Positions 7,976 through 16,738 are shown, numbered from the stretch's first letter. The stretch is 64,000 bases of DNA from Salinicola endophyticus (GCF_040536835.1 NZ_CP159578.1:3782001-3846000), one strand, 5' to 3'. Translations and numbers: made by a program. The notes: generated from the sequence alone by a model not told the origin.

Positions 7976-9439
7976 TCAGGCGCTACCCGCCTGCGCTTCA
8001 CCCCGCGCCCCTGAACCGGCCCGCCGCTCGGCCGCCCGATCCGCTGTCGTCGCCTGCCGCGGAACAAAGCGGCCGAGCAGCGCCCACAGCAGGCCGAACA
8101 GCGGCGACAGCCAGCAGGCAAAGGCGAACGGCGCATAGAGCAGCGTGGGCACCCCGGTGGTGGCGGCGACGAAGCTCCCACCCATGTTCCACGGGATCAG
8201 CGGCGACAGCAGCGTGCCGTTGTCTTCGATGGTGCGCGACAGCACCGAGGTGCGGTAGCCCATCTGCTGGTACTGCCCGTGCAGCAGCCGCCCCGGCAGC
8301 ACCAGGGTGGTATAGACGTCGCCGACCACGGTGCCCACCGACGCGGTGGTGACCGAGCTGGTCAGCACCATGCTGAAGCGCCCGCGCATCAGCTTGGCCA
8401 GGTGCAGCATGATCGCGTCGATGGTGCCGTAGGCTTCGAGCATCCCGGTGAAACCGAGTGCGAACAGCGTCAGGGTCACCACCCAGGTCATCGACATCGC
8501 GCCCCCCTTGGAGAGCAGCGTATCCATCGCCGCGCTGCCGGTGTCCGCGACGTAGCCGTTCTGCATCACGTCGAACACCGCCTGCACGTCGCTGCCCTGG
8601 AGCAGGATCGCGATCACCCCACCGAGCGCGGCACCGCCGAAGATGGTGGGGAACGGCGGAAACCGGGCCATCGACAGCGAGATCACCACCACCGGCGGGA
8701 TCAGCGTGATCCAGCTCAGGGTGAAGTGCTCGGCCAGCGTGCGGCGCAGGGCATCGATGCCACCGACGTCGATCAGCTGATCGGCGTAGCCGGCACCGAG
8801 CCAGGCGTAGGCCAGCAGCGCCAGCGTCATCGCCGGCACCGTGGTCGCCATCATGCTCTTGATATGGGTCCACAGGTCGGTCTCGCAGACCGCCGGGGTG
8901 AGGTTGGTGGTATCGGAGAGCGGCGACATCTTGTCACCGAAAAAGGCGCCGGAGACCAGCGCACCCGCGGTCAGATAGACCGGAATACCCAGGCCATGGC
9001 CGATGCCCATCAGCGCCAGACCGACGGTGCCCACCGTGCCCCAGGAGGTGCCCACGGCGAGCGAGATCAACGAGCTGATCAGACAGGTGGCGACCAGGAA
9101 CCAGCCCGGCGAGACCAGATTGATGCCGTAGTAGATCAGCGTCGGCACCGTTCCCGCGAGAATCCAGGTGCCGATCAGCATGCCCACCGCGAGCAGGATC
9201 AGGATCGCCGGCAGGCCCAGCTTGATCACCTTGAGCATCGACGCCTCCATGCGCGTCCAGGCGATGCCACGCAGGCGCGCAAAGAAGGCACAGATCAGGA
9301 TGCCGCAGGCGAGCGGAATGTGGGGCGTGAAGTCACCGAAGACGAAGAACTGCGTCATCAGCAGTGCCACGGTCAGCAGTAGCGGCGCCAGCGCCAGCGG
9401 CAGGCTGGGAATCGCGCCCACGCGAACGTTGTCACTCAT
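7976..9439 (-). CDS. NhaC-family Na+/H+ antiporter or amino acid carrier
   Basis: An inner-membrane protein of 487 residues with about 11-12 hydrophobic segments. The family fingerprint SGAFFGDKMSPLSDTTN lies in the middle. The ATG at 9439 follows GGGAGAAGG. It sits between amaB (99 bp upstream) and amaA (117 bp downstream) on the same strand, so it is probably co-transcribed with lysine catabolic genes. NhaC relatives exchange Na+ for H+ or couple ion flow to organic substrates, so here it may import lysine or pipecolate rather than serve pH balance; this is inference. The C-terminal 25 residues are polar and non-conserved. Confidence 0.85.
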   Translation of the reverse strand: MSDNVRVGAIPSLPLALAPLLLTVALLMTQFFVFGDFTPHIPLACGILICAFFARLRGIAWTRMEASMLKVIKLGLPAILILLAVGMLIGTWILAGTVPTLIYYGINLVSPGWFLVATCLISSLISLAVGTSWGTVGTVGLALMGIGHGLGIPVYLTAGALVSGAFFGDKMSPLSDTTNLTPAVCETDLWTHIKSMMATTVPAMTLALLAYAWLGAGYADQLIDVGGIDALRRTLAEHFTLSWITLIPPVVVISLSMARFPPFPTIFGGAALGGVIAILLQGSDVQAVFDVMQNGYVADTGSAAMDTLLSKGGAMSMTWVVTLTLFALGFTGMLEAYGTIDAIMLHLAKLMRGRFSMVLTSSVTTASVGTVVGDVYTTLVLPGRLLHGQYQQMGYRTSVLSRTIEDNGTLLSPLIPWNMGGSFVAATTGVPTLLYAPFAFACWLSPLFGLLWALLGRFVPRQATTADRAAERRAGSGARGEAQAGSA

Positions 9440-9538
9440 CGACCTTCTCCCGGAGTTGTTATTGGCGCGCGGACAGGGGAGCGCGTTGGAGAGATGCAGG
9501 AAGTGGAGCCGGAGCGCAGGGCGCGCTCCGGCGAGGCG

Positions 9539-11032
9539 TCAGTCGAACTTGATGCCCTGGGCCAGCGGCAGCTCGCGCGAGTAGTTGACGGTATTGGTCT
9601 GGCGACGCATGTAGCTCTTCCACACGTCGGAACCGGACTCACGCCCGCCACCGGTCTCCTTTTCGCCACCGAAGGCGCCACCGATCTCGGCACCGCTCGG
9701 CCCGATATTGACGTTGGCGATGCCGCAGTCACTGCCCTGATCGGAAACGAAGGCTTCCGCCTCGCGCACGTCGGTGGTGAAGATGCACGACGACAGCCCC
9801 TGCGGCACGTCGTTGTTGAGCGCCAAGGCCTGGTCGAAGTCGCGGTAGCTGAGCACGTAGAGGATCGGCGCGAAGGTCTCGTGCTTGACCAGCTCGTTCT
9901 GCTCGGCGACCTCGACGATCGCCGGCGAGACGTAGTAGCCATTGGGGTAGGTGTCGGCCAGCTGGCGCTCGCCGCCGAACACCGTGGCCCCCTGCTGGCG
10001 CGCCTTCTCCAGCACCGACTGCATCTGGTCGAAGGCCTGGGCGTCGATCAGCGGGCCGACCAGGTTGCCCTGCATCGGGTCGCCGATGGTGACGTTGGCG
10101 TAGGCCTTCTTGATCCGCTCGACCACCTCGTCACGCACCGACTCGTGGACGATCAGACGGCGCAGGGTGGTACAGCGCTGGCCGGCGGTGCCGACCGCCG
10201 AGAACAGGATGCCGCGCACGGCCATGTCGAGATCGGCACTGGGCGCCAGGATCATGGCGTTGTTGCCGCCCAGTTCGAGAATGCTGCGGCCGAAGCGCGC
10301 GGCGACCCGGGGCGCGACCTCGCGACCCATGCGCGTGCTGCCGGTGGCGCTGATCAGCGGCACCCGCGGGTCGTCGGTGAGGGCTTCGCCGGCTTCGCGC
10401 TCGCCGATGATCACCTGGCTCAGATCCTGCGGGGCGTCGTCGCCGAACTCGGCCATGGCGCGCTCCAGCAACGCCTGGCAGGCGAGCGCACACAGCGGGG
10501 TCTTCTCGGAGGGCTTCCACAGCAGACTGTTGCCGCACACCAGCGCCAGCGCGGCGTTCCAGGCCCAGGGCGCGACCGGGAAGTTGAAGGCAGTGATAAG
10601 ACCAATCGGGCCCAGCGGATGCCAGCTCTCGCGCATGTGGTGGCCGGGGCGCTCGGAGGCGATGGTCAGGCCGTAGAGCTGACGCGACTGGCCCACGGCG
10701 AGATCGCAGATGTCGATCATCTCCTGGACCTCGCCCAGCCCCTCCTGATAAATCTTGCCGCACTCCAGCGTGACCAGCGCCCCGAGATCCTCCTTGTGCC
10801 GGCGCAGCTGCTCGCCGAACAGCCGCACCAGCTCGCCCCGCCGCGGGGCCGGTACCTGGCGCCAAGCGGCGAAGGCACGCTCGGCGCGGTCGATACGCGC
10901 GGTCACCGCCGCTGCGGACTCGTTGCTGACCCGGCCCAGCTCGCCGCCGTCGGTGGGCGAGGTGACCACATAGTCGCCGTCGCGGTAGGCCGAAGTCGCC
11001 ACGCCGAGGCGTCCGAGGATCTCGTCGATCAT
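9539..11032 (-). CDS. amaB: ALDH7-family dehydrogenase, probable piperideine-6-carboxylate / aminoadipate semialdehyde dehydrogenase
   Basis: The 497-residue enzyme would oxidise 2-aminoadipate 6-semialdehyde to L-2-aminoadipate with NAD(P)+. The catalytic residues are Glu253 (LELGGNNA) and Cys287 (GTAGQRCTT). The C-terminus SDVWKSYMRRQTNTVNYS and the final LPLAQGIKF are the antiquitin (ALDH7A1) ending, which separates it from other aldehyde dehydrogenases. I chose the ATG at 11032; a frame reaching 11101 adds 23 residues that run into the LysR promoter. It heads the minus-strand run amaB-nhaC-amaA and diverges from the LysR gene. Confidence 0.9.
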   Translation of the reverse strand: MIDEILGRLGVATSAYRDGDYVVTSPTDGGELGRVSNESAAAVTARIDRAERAFAAWRQVPAPRRGELVRLFGEQLRRHKEDLGALVTLECGKIYQEGLGEVQEMIDICDLAVGQSRQLYGLTIASERPGHHMRESWHPLGPIGLITAFNFPVAPWAWNAALALVCGNSLLWKPSEKTPLCALACQALLERAMAEFGDDAPQDLSQVIIGEREAGEALTDDPRVPLISATGSTRMGREVAPRVAARFGRSILELGGNNAMILAPSADLDMAVRGILFSAVGTAGQRCTTLRRLIVHESVRDEVVERIKKAYANVTIGDPMQGNLVGPLIDAQAFDQMQSVLEKARQQGATVFGGERQLADTYPNGYYVSPAIVEVAEQNELVKHETFAPILYVLSYRDFDQALALNNDVPQGLSSCIFTTDVREAEAFVSDQGSDCGIANVNIGPSGAEIGGAFGGEKETGGGRESGSDVWKSYMRRQTNTVNYSRELPLAQGIKFD

Positions 11033-11151
11033 GTTGTTCTCCTGCTGCCGGAACGAAAAAGGTGTCGCGGCAGTATTGCGCCGGCCATTGACGCGCCACA
11101 AACGACGTTTTATACCGACATCATTCCTTTTTTTCCTGCCAGCAGGCTGCC
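11033..11151. promoter_or_regulatory. Divergent promoter region between amaB and the LysR gene
   Basis: The 119-bp space between two divergent starts is relatively AT-rich near the LysR end, with a TTTTATA and a run of seven T. It is the natural place for LysR-type control of amaB. The octamer GGAATGAT occurs here on the minus strand (reverse of 11121-11128) and again at about 12109, ahead of the aminotransferase gene, next to A/T runs in both cases. No confident -35/-10 pair is assigned. Confidence 0.4.
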
Positions 11152-12084
11152 ATGAATCGCCGTCATCTCCCCACCCTCACCGCCATGCAGTGCTTCGAGG
11201 CCGCGGCGCGCCATTTGAGCTTCACCCGCGCCGCCGACGAGCTGAGCCTGACCCAGAGCGCGGTGAGCAAGCAGGTCGCCCAGCTCGAGGCGATCCTCGA
11301 ACATCCGCTGTTCCGCCGGGTGCGACGCCGGCTGCAGGTCACCCCGGAGGGATCGCTCTATCTCACCGAGGTGCGCAAGGTGCTGGCCCAGGTGGAGATG
11401 TCGACCCGCTACATGCAGTCCTACGGCGGCGAGAGCGAGGTGCTCAACGTCACCACCCTGCCGACCTTCGGCGCCCGCTGGCTGGTGCCGCGTCTCAACG
11501 GTTTCCGCCTGCGCTATCCCAGCGTCTATCTCAATATCGGCATCCGCACGCAGCCGTTCGATCTCGAACAGGAGCGGGTCGACGCCGCCTTCTTCTACGG
11601 CCGCGGCGTGTGGCCCAAGGCGGAGTGCATCCATATGCTCGACGAACGGATGGTGCCGGTGTGCGCGCCCTCGCTGGTGCCGGTCGGCGGCTTCGACGAT
11701 CCGCTTGCGCTCACCCAGCAGGTGCTGCTGCAGAGCGATTCGCGCCCGGAGGCGTGGCATGCCTGGTTCGCCGATCAGCAGCTCTACACCCAGCACAGCT
11801 ATCACGGGCCACGCTTCGATACCTTCGAGATGCTGCTGCGCGCCGCGCGAGTGGGCTGCGGGGTGGCGCTGGTGCCACAGGTTCTCGCCGCCGAGGAGCT
11901 CGCCCAGGGCCAACTGGTGCAGGCCTGGCCGCACGCGCTCGCGAGCCGCGACGCCTATTACCTCGCCTATCCCGAACACAAGGGCGAGGTGGCCAAGGTA
12001 CGCGGCTTTCTCGACTGGATGCACGAACATCGTGACCGTCCCACCCTGGGTCCGGTTCAGACGCCCGCACCGACCGACGCATAG
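11152..12084 (+). CDS. LysR-type transcriptional regulator of the lysine/aminoadipate genes (GcvA-like)
   Basis: A 310-residue regulator. The N-terminal winged helix-turn-helix spans about residues 1-65 (FTRAADELSLTQSAVSKQV), followed by a substrate-binding domain of the GcvA/AmpR type (TTLPTFGARWLVPRL). It is divergent from amaB and upstream of the aminotransferase, matching the position of the LysR gene between amaB and hglS in P. putida. It probably senses a lysine pathway intermediate and activates the flanking genes; effector and sites are unproven. Confidence 0.88.
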   Translation: MNRRHLPTLTAMQCFEAAARHLSFTRAADELSLTQSAVSKQVAQLEAILEHPLFRRVRRRLQVTPEGSLYLTEVRKVLAQVEMSTRYMQSYGGESEVLNVTTLPTFGARWLVPRLNGFRLRYPSVYLNIGIRTQPFDLEQERVDAAFFYGRGVWPKAECIHMLDERMVPVCAPSLVPVGGFDDPLALTQQVLLQSDSRPEAWHAWFADQQLYTQHSYHGPRFDTFEMLLRAARVGCGVALVPQVLAAEELAQGQLVQAWPHALASRDAYYLAYPEHKGEVAKVRGFLDWMHEHRDRPTLGPVQTPAPTDA

Positions 12085-12203
12085 CCGGCGGGAGAATCCA
12101 GAATTTTTGGAATGATAGGGCGGCTTTTTTTCGTTTGAAGCGCCGCCTGCCCGGCTGCTTTGATGACCCGAACCGTCATCGTCGCCACTGCAGGTAGCCA
12201 CCC

Positions 12204-13457
12204 ATGGAGTTTCCCCACGTCAGCCACGCCCTCGGGGTGGTGCATCCGATCTGTCTGGAGCGCGGCGCCAACGCCGAGGTCTGGGACGAGCAGGGCCAGC
12301 GCTATATCGACTTCGTCGCCGGGATCGGCGTGCTCAACCTGGGGCACGGGCACCCACGCGTCCTGGCCGCCATTCAGGCGCAACTCGGCAAGTTGACCCA
12401 CTCGGCCTTCAACGCCCTGCCCCACCGCGGCTATCTCGATCTGGCCCAGGCGCTGGATATCTTCGTGCCGGTCAGCTATCCGCTCAGCTGCATGCTCACC
12501 AACAGCGGCGCCGAGGCGACCGAGAACGCGCTCAAGCTCGCCCGTGCGCATACGGGCCGCACGGCGGTGATCGCCTTCGACGACGCTTTCCACGGGCGCA
12601 CCCTGGCCGCGCTCAATCTCGGCGGCAAGGTCGCCCCCTACAAGCAGCGTCTCGGCAGCCTGCCCGGCCCGGTGTACCACCTGCCGTTTCCGGGGCCGGA
12701 CAGTGGGGTCGACGCCGCCACGGCCCTGGCCGCGCTGGAACGGCTGTTCGCGGTCGAGGTTCCCGCCGAGGAGGTCGCCGCGATCATCGTCGAGCCGGTC
12801 CAGGGCGAAGGCGGCTTCCGCCGGCTCTGCCCGCACTTCGCCCGCCAGCTCCAAGCGCGCTGTCAGGCGCTGGGCATCGTGCTGATCTTCGACGAGATCC
12901 AGTCCGGTTTCGGGCGCACCGGGGCACGCTTCGCGTTCTCGCACCTGGAGGTCGAGCCCGACCTGCTGCTAATGGGCAAGAGCATGGCCGCGGGGCTGCC
13001 GCTGGCCGCCGTCGCCGGGCGCGAGGCGGTGATGAACGCGCTGCCCCGGGGCGGGCTGGGCGGCACCTACTCGGGCAACGCCCTGGCCTGTGCCGCGGCC
13101 CTGGCGGTGATCGCGGAGATGAGCGACGCCAATCTGGCGCGCTGGTCGCAGGCGGTCGAGTCCCGCGTGCTGACCCACCACCGCGAGTGGCAGACCAGCG
13201 GCCGCCACCCCATGGTCGGCGCCCTCACCGGCATCGGCGCGATGCGCGGCATCGTGCTCGACGACACCCCCAATGCCAGCGGGGCCGAGCACCTGAGCGC
13301 GCTGCTCACCGCGGCGCGCGAGCGCGGCCTGCTACTGATGCCCAGCGGGCGCAAGCGCAACGTGCTGCGCCTGCTGCCCCCACTGACCAGCGAACCCGAG
13401 ATTCTCGATGAGGGCCTGGCGCGGCTCGGCGAGGCCCTGGCCACGCTGCGCGCCTGA
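12204..13457 (+). CDS. Class III PLP aminotransferase, probable 2-aminoadipate aminotransferase
   Basis: The 417-residue enzyme transfers an amino group to a 2-oxo acid. The PLP lysine is Lys259 (LLMGKSMAAGLP), with Asp230 in the IFDEIQSGFGRTG motif and SGAEATENALK at about 101-111 for phosphate binding. It resembles GabT/ArgD in size and motifs. Between amaB and hglS the expected missing step is 2-aminoadipate to 2-oxoadipate, so that is the likely reaction. 4-aminobutyrate or 5-aminovalerate transamination cannot be excluded. The ATG at 12204 has only a weak GCAGGTAG ribosome site. Confidence 0.82.
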   Translation: MEFPHVSHALGVVHPICLERGANAEVWDEQGQRYIDFVAGIGVLNLGHGHPRVLAAIQAQLGKLTHSAFNALPHRGYLDLAQALDIFVPVSYPLSCMLTNSGAEATENALKLARAHTGRTAVIAFDDAFHGRTLAALNLGGKVAPYKQRLGSLPGPVYHLPFPGPDSGVDAATALAALERLFAVEVPAEEVAAIIVEPVQGEGGFRRLCPHFARQLQARCQALGIVLIFDEIQSGFGRTGARFAFSHLEVEPDLLLMGKSMAAGLPLAAVAGREAVMNALPRGGLGGTYSGNALACAAALAVIAEMSDANLARWSQAVESRVLTHHREWQTSGRHPMVGALTGIGAMRGIVLDDTPNASGAEHLSALLTAARERGLLLMPSGRKRNVLRLLPPLTSEPEILDEGLARLGEALATLRA

Positions 13458-13547
13458 GCGCGTCGCGTCCACGTGCTCGCCCCCGCCACACCCTGACGCG
13501 CCGCGAAGCGCCCCTTTTTGACGCCCCTCATACGCAGGAGACTTGCC

Positions 13548-14966
13548 ATGCCCTCGTTTCTCTCCCCCGATGCGATCCGCGACCGCTTCTCGCGCGCCAT
13601 GTCGGCGATGTATCAGACAGAAGTCCCCCAGTACGGCACGCTCCTGGAGCTGGTCGAGACCGTCAATCGCGAGACTCTCGCCGGCGACCCCGAGCTGGCC
13701 GCCAGACTCGAGGCCCACGATGACCTGGCACGTCTCGGCGTCGAGCGCCACGGCGCCATTCGCGTGGGCACGGCAGCGGAGCTGGCTGGGCTACGCCGGC
13801 TGTTCGCGGTGATGGGCATGCAGCCGGTGGGCTACTACGACCTCTCCGCGGCGGGGGTACCGGTTCACGCCACCGCCTTCCGTCCGGTGGACGACGCCGC
13901 GCTGGCGCGCAACCCCTTCCGTGTCTTCACCTCACTGCTGCGCTTGGAGCTGATCGAGGATCGCCAGCTGCGCGAGCGCGCCGCTGCCATCCTCGACGCC
14001 CGCCAGATCTTCACCCCGGAGGCGCTGGCGCTGATCGAGCGCCACGAAGCCCAGGGCGGGCTGAGCGAGGACGACGCCGAGCGCTTCGTCGCCGCCGCGC
14101 TGGAGACCTTCCGCTGGCACCGCGAGGCAACCGTCGACTGGCCCACCTACTGCGCCCTGCACGACCAGCATCGGCTGATCGCCGATGTGGTCTGCTTCCG
14201 TGGCCCGCATATCAATCACCTGACCCCGCGCACCCTGGATATCGACACGGTGCAGCGCCGCATGCCCGAGGTCGGGATCACCCCCAAGGCGGTGATCGAG
14301 GGCCCGCCCCGGCGCGCCTGCCCGATCCTGCTGCGCCAGACCAGCTTCAAGGCGCTGGAGGAGGAGATTCGTTTCGCCGACCGCCAGCAGGGGTCGCACA
14401 GTGCCCGCTTCGGCGAGATCGAGCAGCGTGGCATGGCGCTGACGCCAGCCGGACGCGAGCACTACGACCAGCTGCTGGCAGCCGCCCGCGAGCGCAGCCA
14501 GGGCCTCGACAACGCTGCCCACCAGCAGGTACTCGACGCTGTCTTCACGGCGTTCCCCGATGACCTGACGGAGCTGCGCCGCCAGGGGCTGGCCTATTTC
14601 GATTACCGGCTGACCCCAGCGGGCGAGGCGGTCAGAGAGGCAGCGGTGGGTGGGGAGACGGCGGACCTGGCAGCGGTGGATCTGGCCACAGTGGACCTGG
14701 AAGCGGCGATCGCCCGCGGCTGGGTCAGCGTGCAGCCGATCACCTACGAGGATTTCCTGCCGGTGAGTGCGGCCGGTATCTTCCAGTCCAATCTCGGTGA
14801 CGCGCGCAGCGACGGCTACGCCGGTCACGCCAATCGCGACGACTTCGAGCAGGCGCTGGGGGCGCCGGTGATCGACGAGCTGGCGCTCTATGCTCGGCGC
14901 GAGGCGGCATCACGCCAGCGCGTGATGCACGCCCTGGGGCTCGAAGCCTGCAGTGCCGACAACTGA
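13548..14966 (+). CDS. hglS: 2-oxoadipate dioxygenase/decarboxylase (DUF1338, HglS)
   Basis: This 472-residue VOC-fold iron enzyme should turn 2-oxoadipate into D-2-hydroxyglutarate with O2. His68, His224 (HINHLTPRTLD) and Glu292 (EIEQRG) line up, with a constant offset of two, with His70, His226 and Glu294 recalled for the P. putida enzyme; Arg72 matches its substrate arginine. The ATG at 13548 follows AGGAGA, while a frame from 13518 would add ten poorly placed residues. It lies 90 bp after the aminotransferase. A short acidic/hydrophobic expansion (about residues 366-386) looks like local repeat growth. Confidence 0.92.
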   Translation: MPSFLSPDAIRDRFSRAMSAMYQTEVPQYGTLLELVETVNRETLAGDPELAARLEAHDDLARLGVERHGAIRVGTAAELAGLRRLFAVMGMQPVGYYDLSAAGVPVHATAFRPVDDAALARNPFRVFTSLLRLELIEDRQLRERAAAILDARQIFTPEALALIERHEAQGGLSEDDAERFVAAALETFRWHREATVDWPTYCALHDQHRLIADVVCFRGPHINHLTPRTLDIDTVQRRMPEVGITPKAVIEGPPRRACPILLRQTSFKALEEEIRFADRQQGSHSARFGEIEQRGMALTPAGREHYDQLLAAARERSQGLDNAAHQQVLDAVFTAFPDDLTELRRQGLAYFDYRLTPAGEAVREAAVGGETADLAAVDLATVDLEAAIARGWVSVQPITYEDFLPVSAAGIFQSNLGDARSDGYAGHANRDDFEQALGAPVIDELALYARREAASRQRVMHALGLEACSADN

Positions 14967-14977
14967 CGCGCCCGCTC

Positions 14978-15120
14978 AGAGGGTGTCTACAAATTCGACG
15001 AGCGAAGGCAAGACAAGGCGAAATCGACCAAAAAAACGGAGTTTACGTGGGGTAAATGAGTATTTTGAGGTCGATTTCAACGCCGTATTGTCGAGCGCAG
15101 GCATTTTGTAAACACCCTCT
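14978..15120. repeat. 143-bp imperfect palindromic element, copy 2 (inverted relative to copy 1)
   Basis: Same element as at 6436-6578 but in the opposite orientation, with ends AGAGGGTGTCTACAAA and TTTGTAAACACCCTCT. It again fills the gap between convergent genes (hglS and dadA), and its last base is the first base of the dadA-like stop codon, exactly as copy 1 meets amaA. The left flank CCGCTC is also shared by both copies. No transposase is visible. Confidence 0.85.
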
Positions 15121-16355
15121 CAGAAGCGCTTGGCCGAATAGGGCGCCGGCTCGATATAGGGCGTCTCGCCGCACATCATCTCCGCCAGCAGCCGCCCCGA
15201 CGCTGGCCCGAGGGTGAAGCCCTGGTGAGCGTGGCCGAAGTGGAACCACAGCCCGGCGTGCTTGGGCGCCGGGCCGATCACCGGTTTCATGTCCGGCGTG
15301 CACGGCCGCGCGCCGAGCCATGGGGTCTGCTCGACCGCATCGCCGATCGCCAGAAGCTCGCGCGCGACCCGCTCGGCCTTGCTCGACTGCAGCGGCGTGG
15401 CGCGGGCGTCGAGACGCGCGAACTCTGCCCCGGTGGTGATGCGCAGGCCGCGATTCATCGGCGCCAGCATGATGCCGTTCTCGGCATCCAGCATCGCCAT
15501 GCTCAGCGGCGTCGGCATGTCGTAGTGGCGGTGATAGCCGCGTTTGACGAACAGCGGCAGGTGATAGCCGAAGCGCCGCAGCAGCTCATCCGACCACGGG
15601 CCCAACGCCACCACCGCCTCGGCGGCCTCGACCGGCCCTTCGCTGGTGGTCACCCGCCAGCCGGCGCCGTGGCGTTCGAGGGTCGCGGCATCGCCGCTGA
15701 CGAAGGCGCCGCCGCGGGCCTGGAACAGGCTGGCGTAGCTCGCCACCAGCGCGCCGGGGTCGCGCACCGACCACGGCTGGGTCCAGTGCACCGCCCCCGC
15801 CAGGCGCTGGGTCAGCCCGGGCTCCAGCCGCGCCAGCTCGTCGCCGCTGACCGGCGCATGCTCGACCCCGTACTCCTGAGCCAGCCGCTCGGCATTGGCC
15901 AGCCCTTTCTCCAGCGCCTCCTGGCTGCGGTAGGCGGTGCGCCAGCCGCTCTTGCGCACCAGCGCCCCGGCGCCGGCCTCCTCGATCAGGCTGTCGTGCT
16001 CGCTCAGACAGTGGGCGATCAGCCGGCTGTACTCCCTCGCCACCTGGGCGTAACGCGACGGCGAGGACCACCACCAGTACTGCGCCAGCGGCGAGGCCAG
16101 ATGCGGCAGCGCCGAGGGGTGGTAGTTGACGTCGATGCCGCCCTTGCGCGCGACCTTGAAGATCATGCGGCTGTCGTGCGGGAAGGGATAGGGCTCCACC
16201 GCCTCGCGCTGGATCAGGCCGGCGTTGCCGTAGGAGGTCTCCTCCCCCGGCGCGCGGCGATCCACCAGCACCACGTTGCGCCCACGCCGCTGCAACTGCA
16301 GCGCGGTCGAGACCCCGATCATGCCGGCCCCCAGCACCACCACATCCGCTTGCAT
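15120..16355 (-). CDS. DadA-type FAD-dependent D-amino acid dehydrogenase
   Basis: A 411-residue DAO-fold flavoprotein with GAGMIG at residues 9-14 for FAD and a C-terminal HFGHAHQGFTLGPASG motif shared with DadA relatives. Such enzymes oxidise D-amino acids to oxo acids at the membrane, passing electrons to quinone. The ATG at 16355 stands five bases after GAGGAG; the GTG two codons earlier is too close to that site. Its place beside the lysine block raises D-lysine or another D-amino acid as substrate, but this is unproven. Three 19-bp tandem repeats lie immediately upstream. Confidence 0.82.
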   Translation of the reverse strand: MQADVVVLGAGMIGVSTALQLQRRGRNVVLVDRRAPGEETSYGNAGLIQREAVEPYPFPHDSRMIFKVARKGGIDVNYHPSALPHLASPLAQYWWWSSPSRYAQVAREYSRLIAHCLSEHDSLIEEAGAGALVRKSGWRTAYRSQEALEKGLANAERLAQEYGVEHAPVSGDELARLEPGLTQRLAGAVHWTQPWSVRDPGALVASYASLFQARGGAFVSGDAATLERHGAGWRVTTSEGPVEAAEAVVALGPWSDELLRRFGYHLPLFVKRGYHRHYDMPTPLSMAMLDAENGIMLAPMNRGLRITTGAEFARLDARATPLQSSKAERVARELLAIGDAVEQTPWLGARPCTPDMKPVIGPAPKHAGLWFHFGHAHQGFTLGPASGRLLAEMMCGETPYIEPAPYSAKRF

Positions 16356-16363
16356 AGCCACTC

Positions 16364-16420
16364 CTCAGCCCTTGAACACTTACTCAGCCCTTAAACACCT
16401 ACTCAGCCCTTGAACACGTC
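16364..16420. repeat. Three tandem 19-bp repeats in the dadA-like leader
   Basis: Units at 16364-16382, 16383-16401 and 16402-16420 share CTCAGCCCTTGAACAC with one or two changes each. Read on the minus strand, each unit gives GTG TTC AAG GGC TGA or its GTTTAAGG variant, and the last copy contributes the GAGGAG ribosome site of the dehydrogenase. The array may arise from slippage and could set leader length or ribosome access. Confidence 0.85.
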
Positions 16421-16738
16421 GACAGCCTCGCCATGGGTCAACGCCGATGCCGCCGCCTGTGACGAACACCGCGCCGCATCCTGTCATGCCTGTGGCAATC
16501 GATGATAACAGCAACCCCGGCGCAACCAAGCGCCGCGGGCGCGATCACCCGCACCCTCGTGGTCGACGTCAGCGTCAGCCTCAGCGGTCTGGACTTTACG
16601 CAGGCCGACTCGCCATGATGCGGTGATCACCGGTCAAGCTCATGGCCCCGCTCGGCGCCGTGCCGGAACGGCTTTGGCGTCTTCCCCCGGCCACATTGGG
16701 CGGGGGCGGCCGGTCCCTGCCATCAAACGGAGAGTTCC
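16421..16738. other. Intergenic region between divergent dadA-like and ghrB-like genes
   Basis: About 318 bp with no gene I can support. The minus strand of 16402-16440 can be read as a plausible protein ending (GEAVDVFKG, then stop), but the frame does not continue into a recognisable protein. The interval must carry promoters for both flanking genes; no confident box was found. Confidence 0.5.

Noticed and set aside
16402..16500. Apparent gene end (GEAVDVFKG then stop) on the minus strand upstream of the DadA-like gene
   Set aside because: Upstream of these residues the frame gives no recognisable protein and no start, so it is not annotated as a gene; it is mentioned only as possible origin of the repeats.
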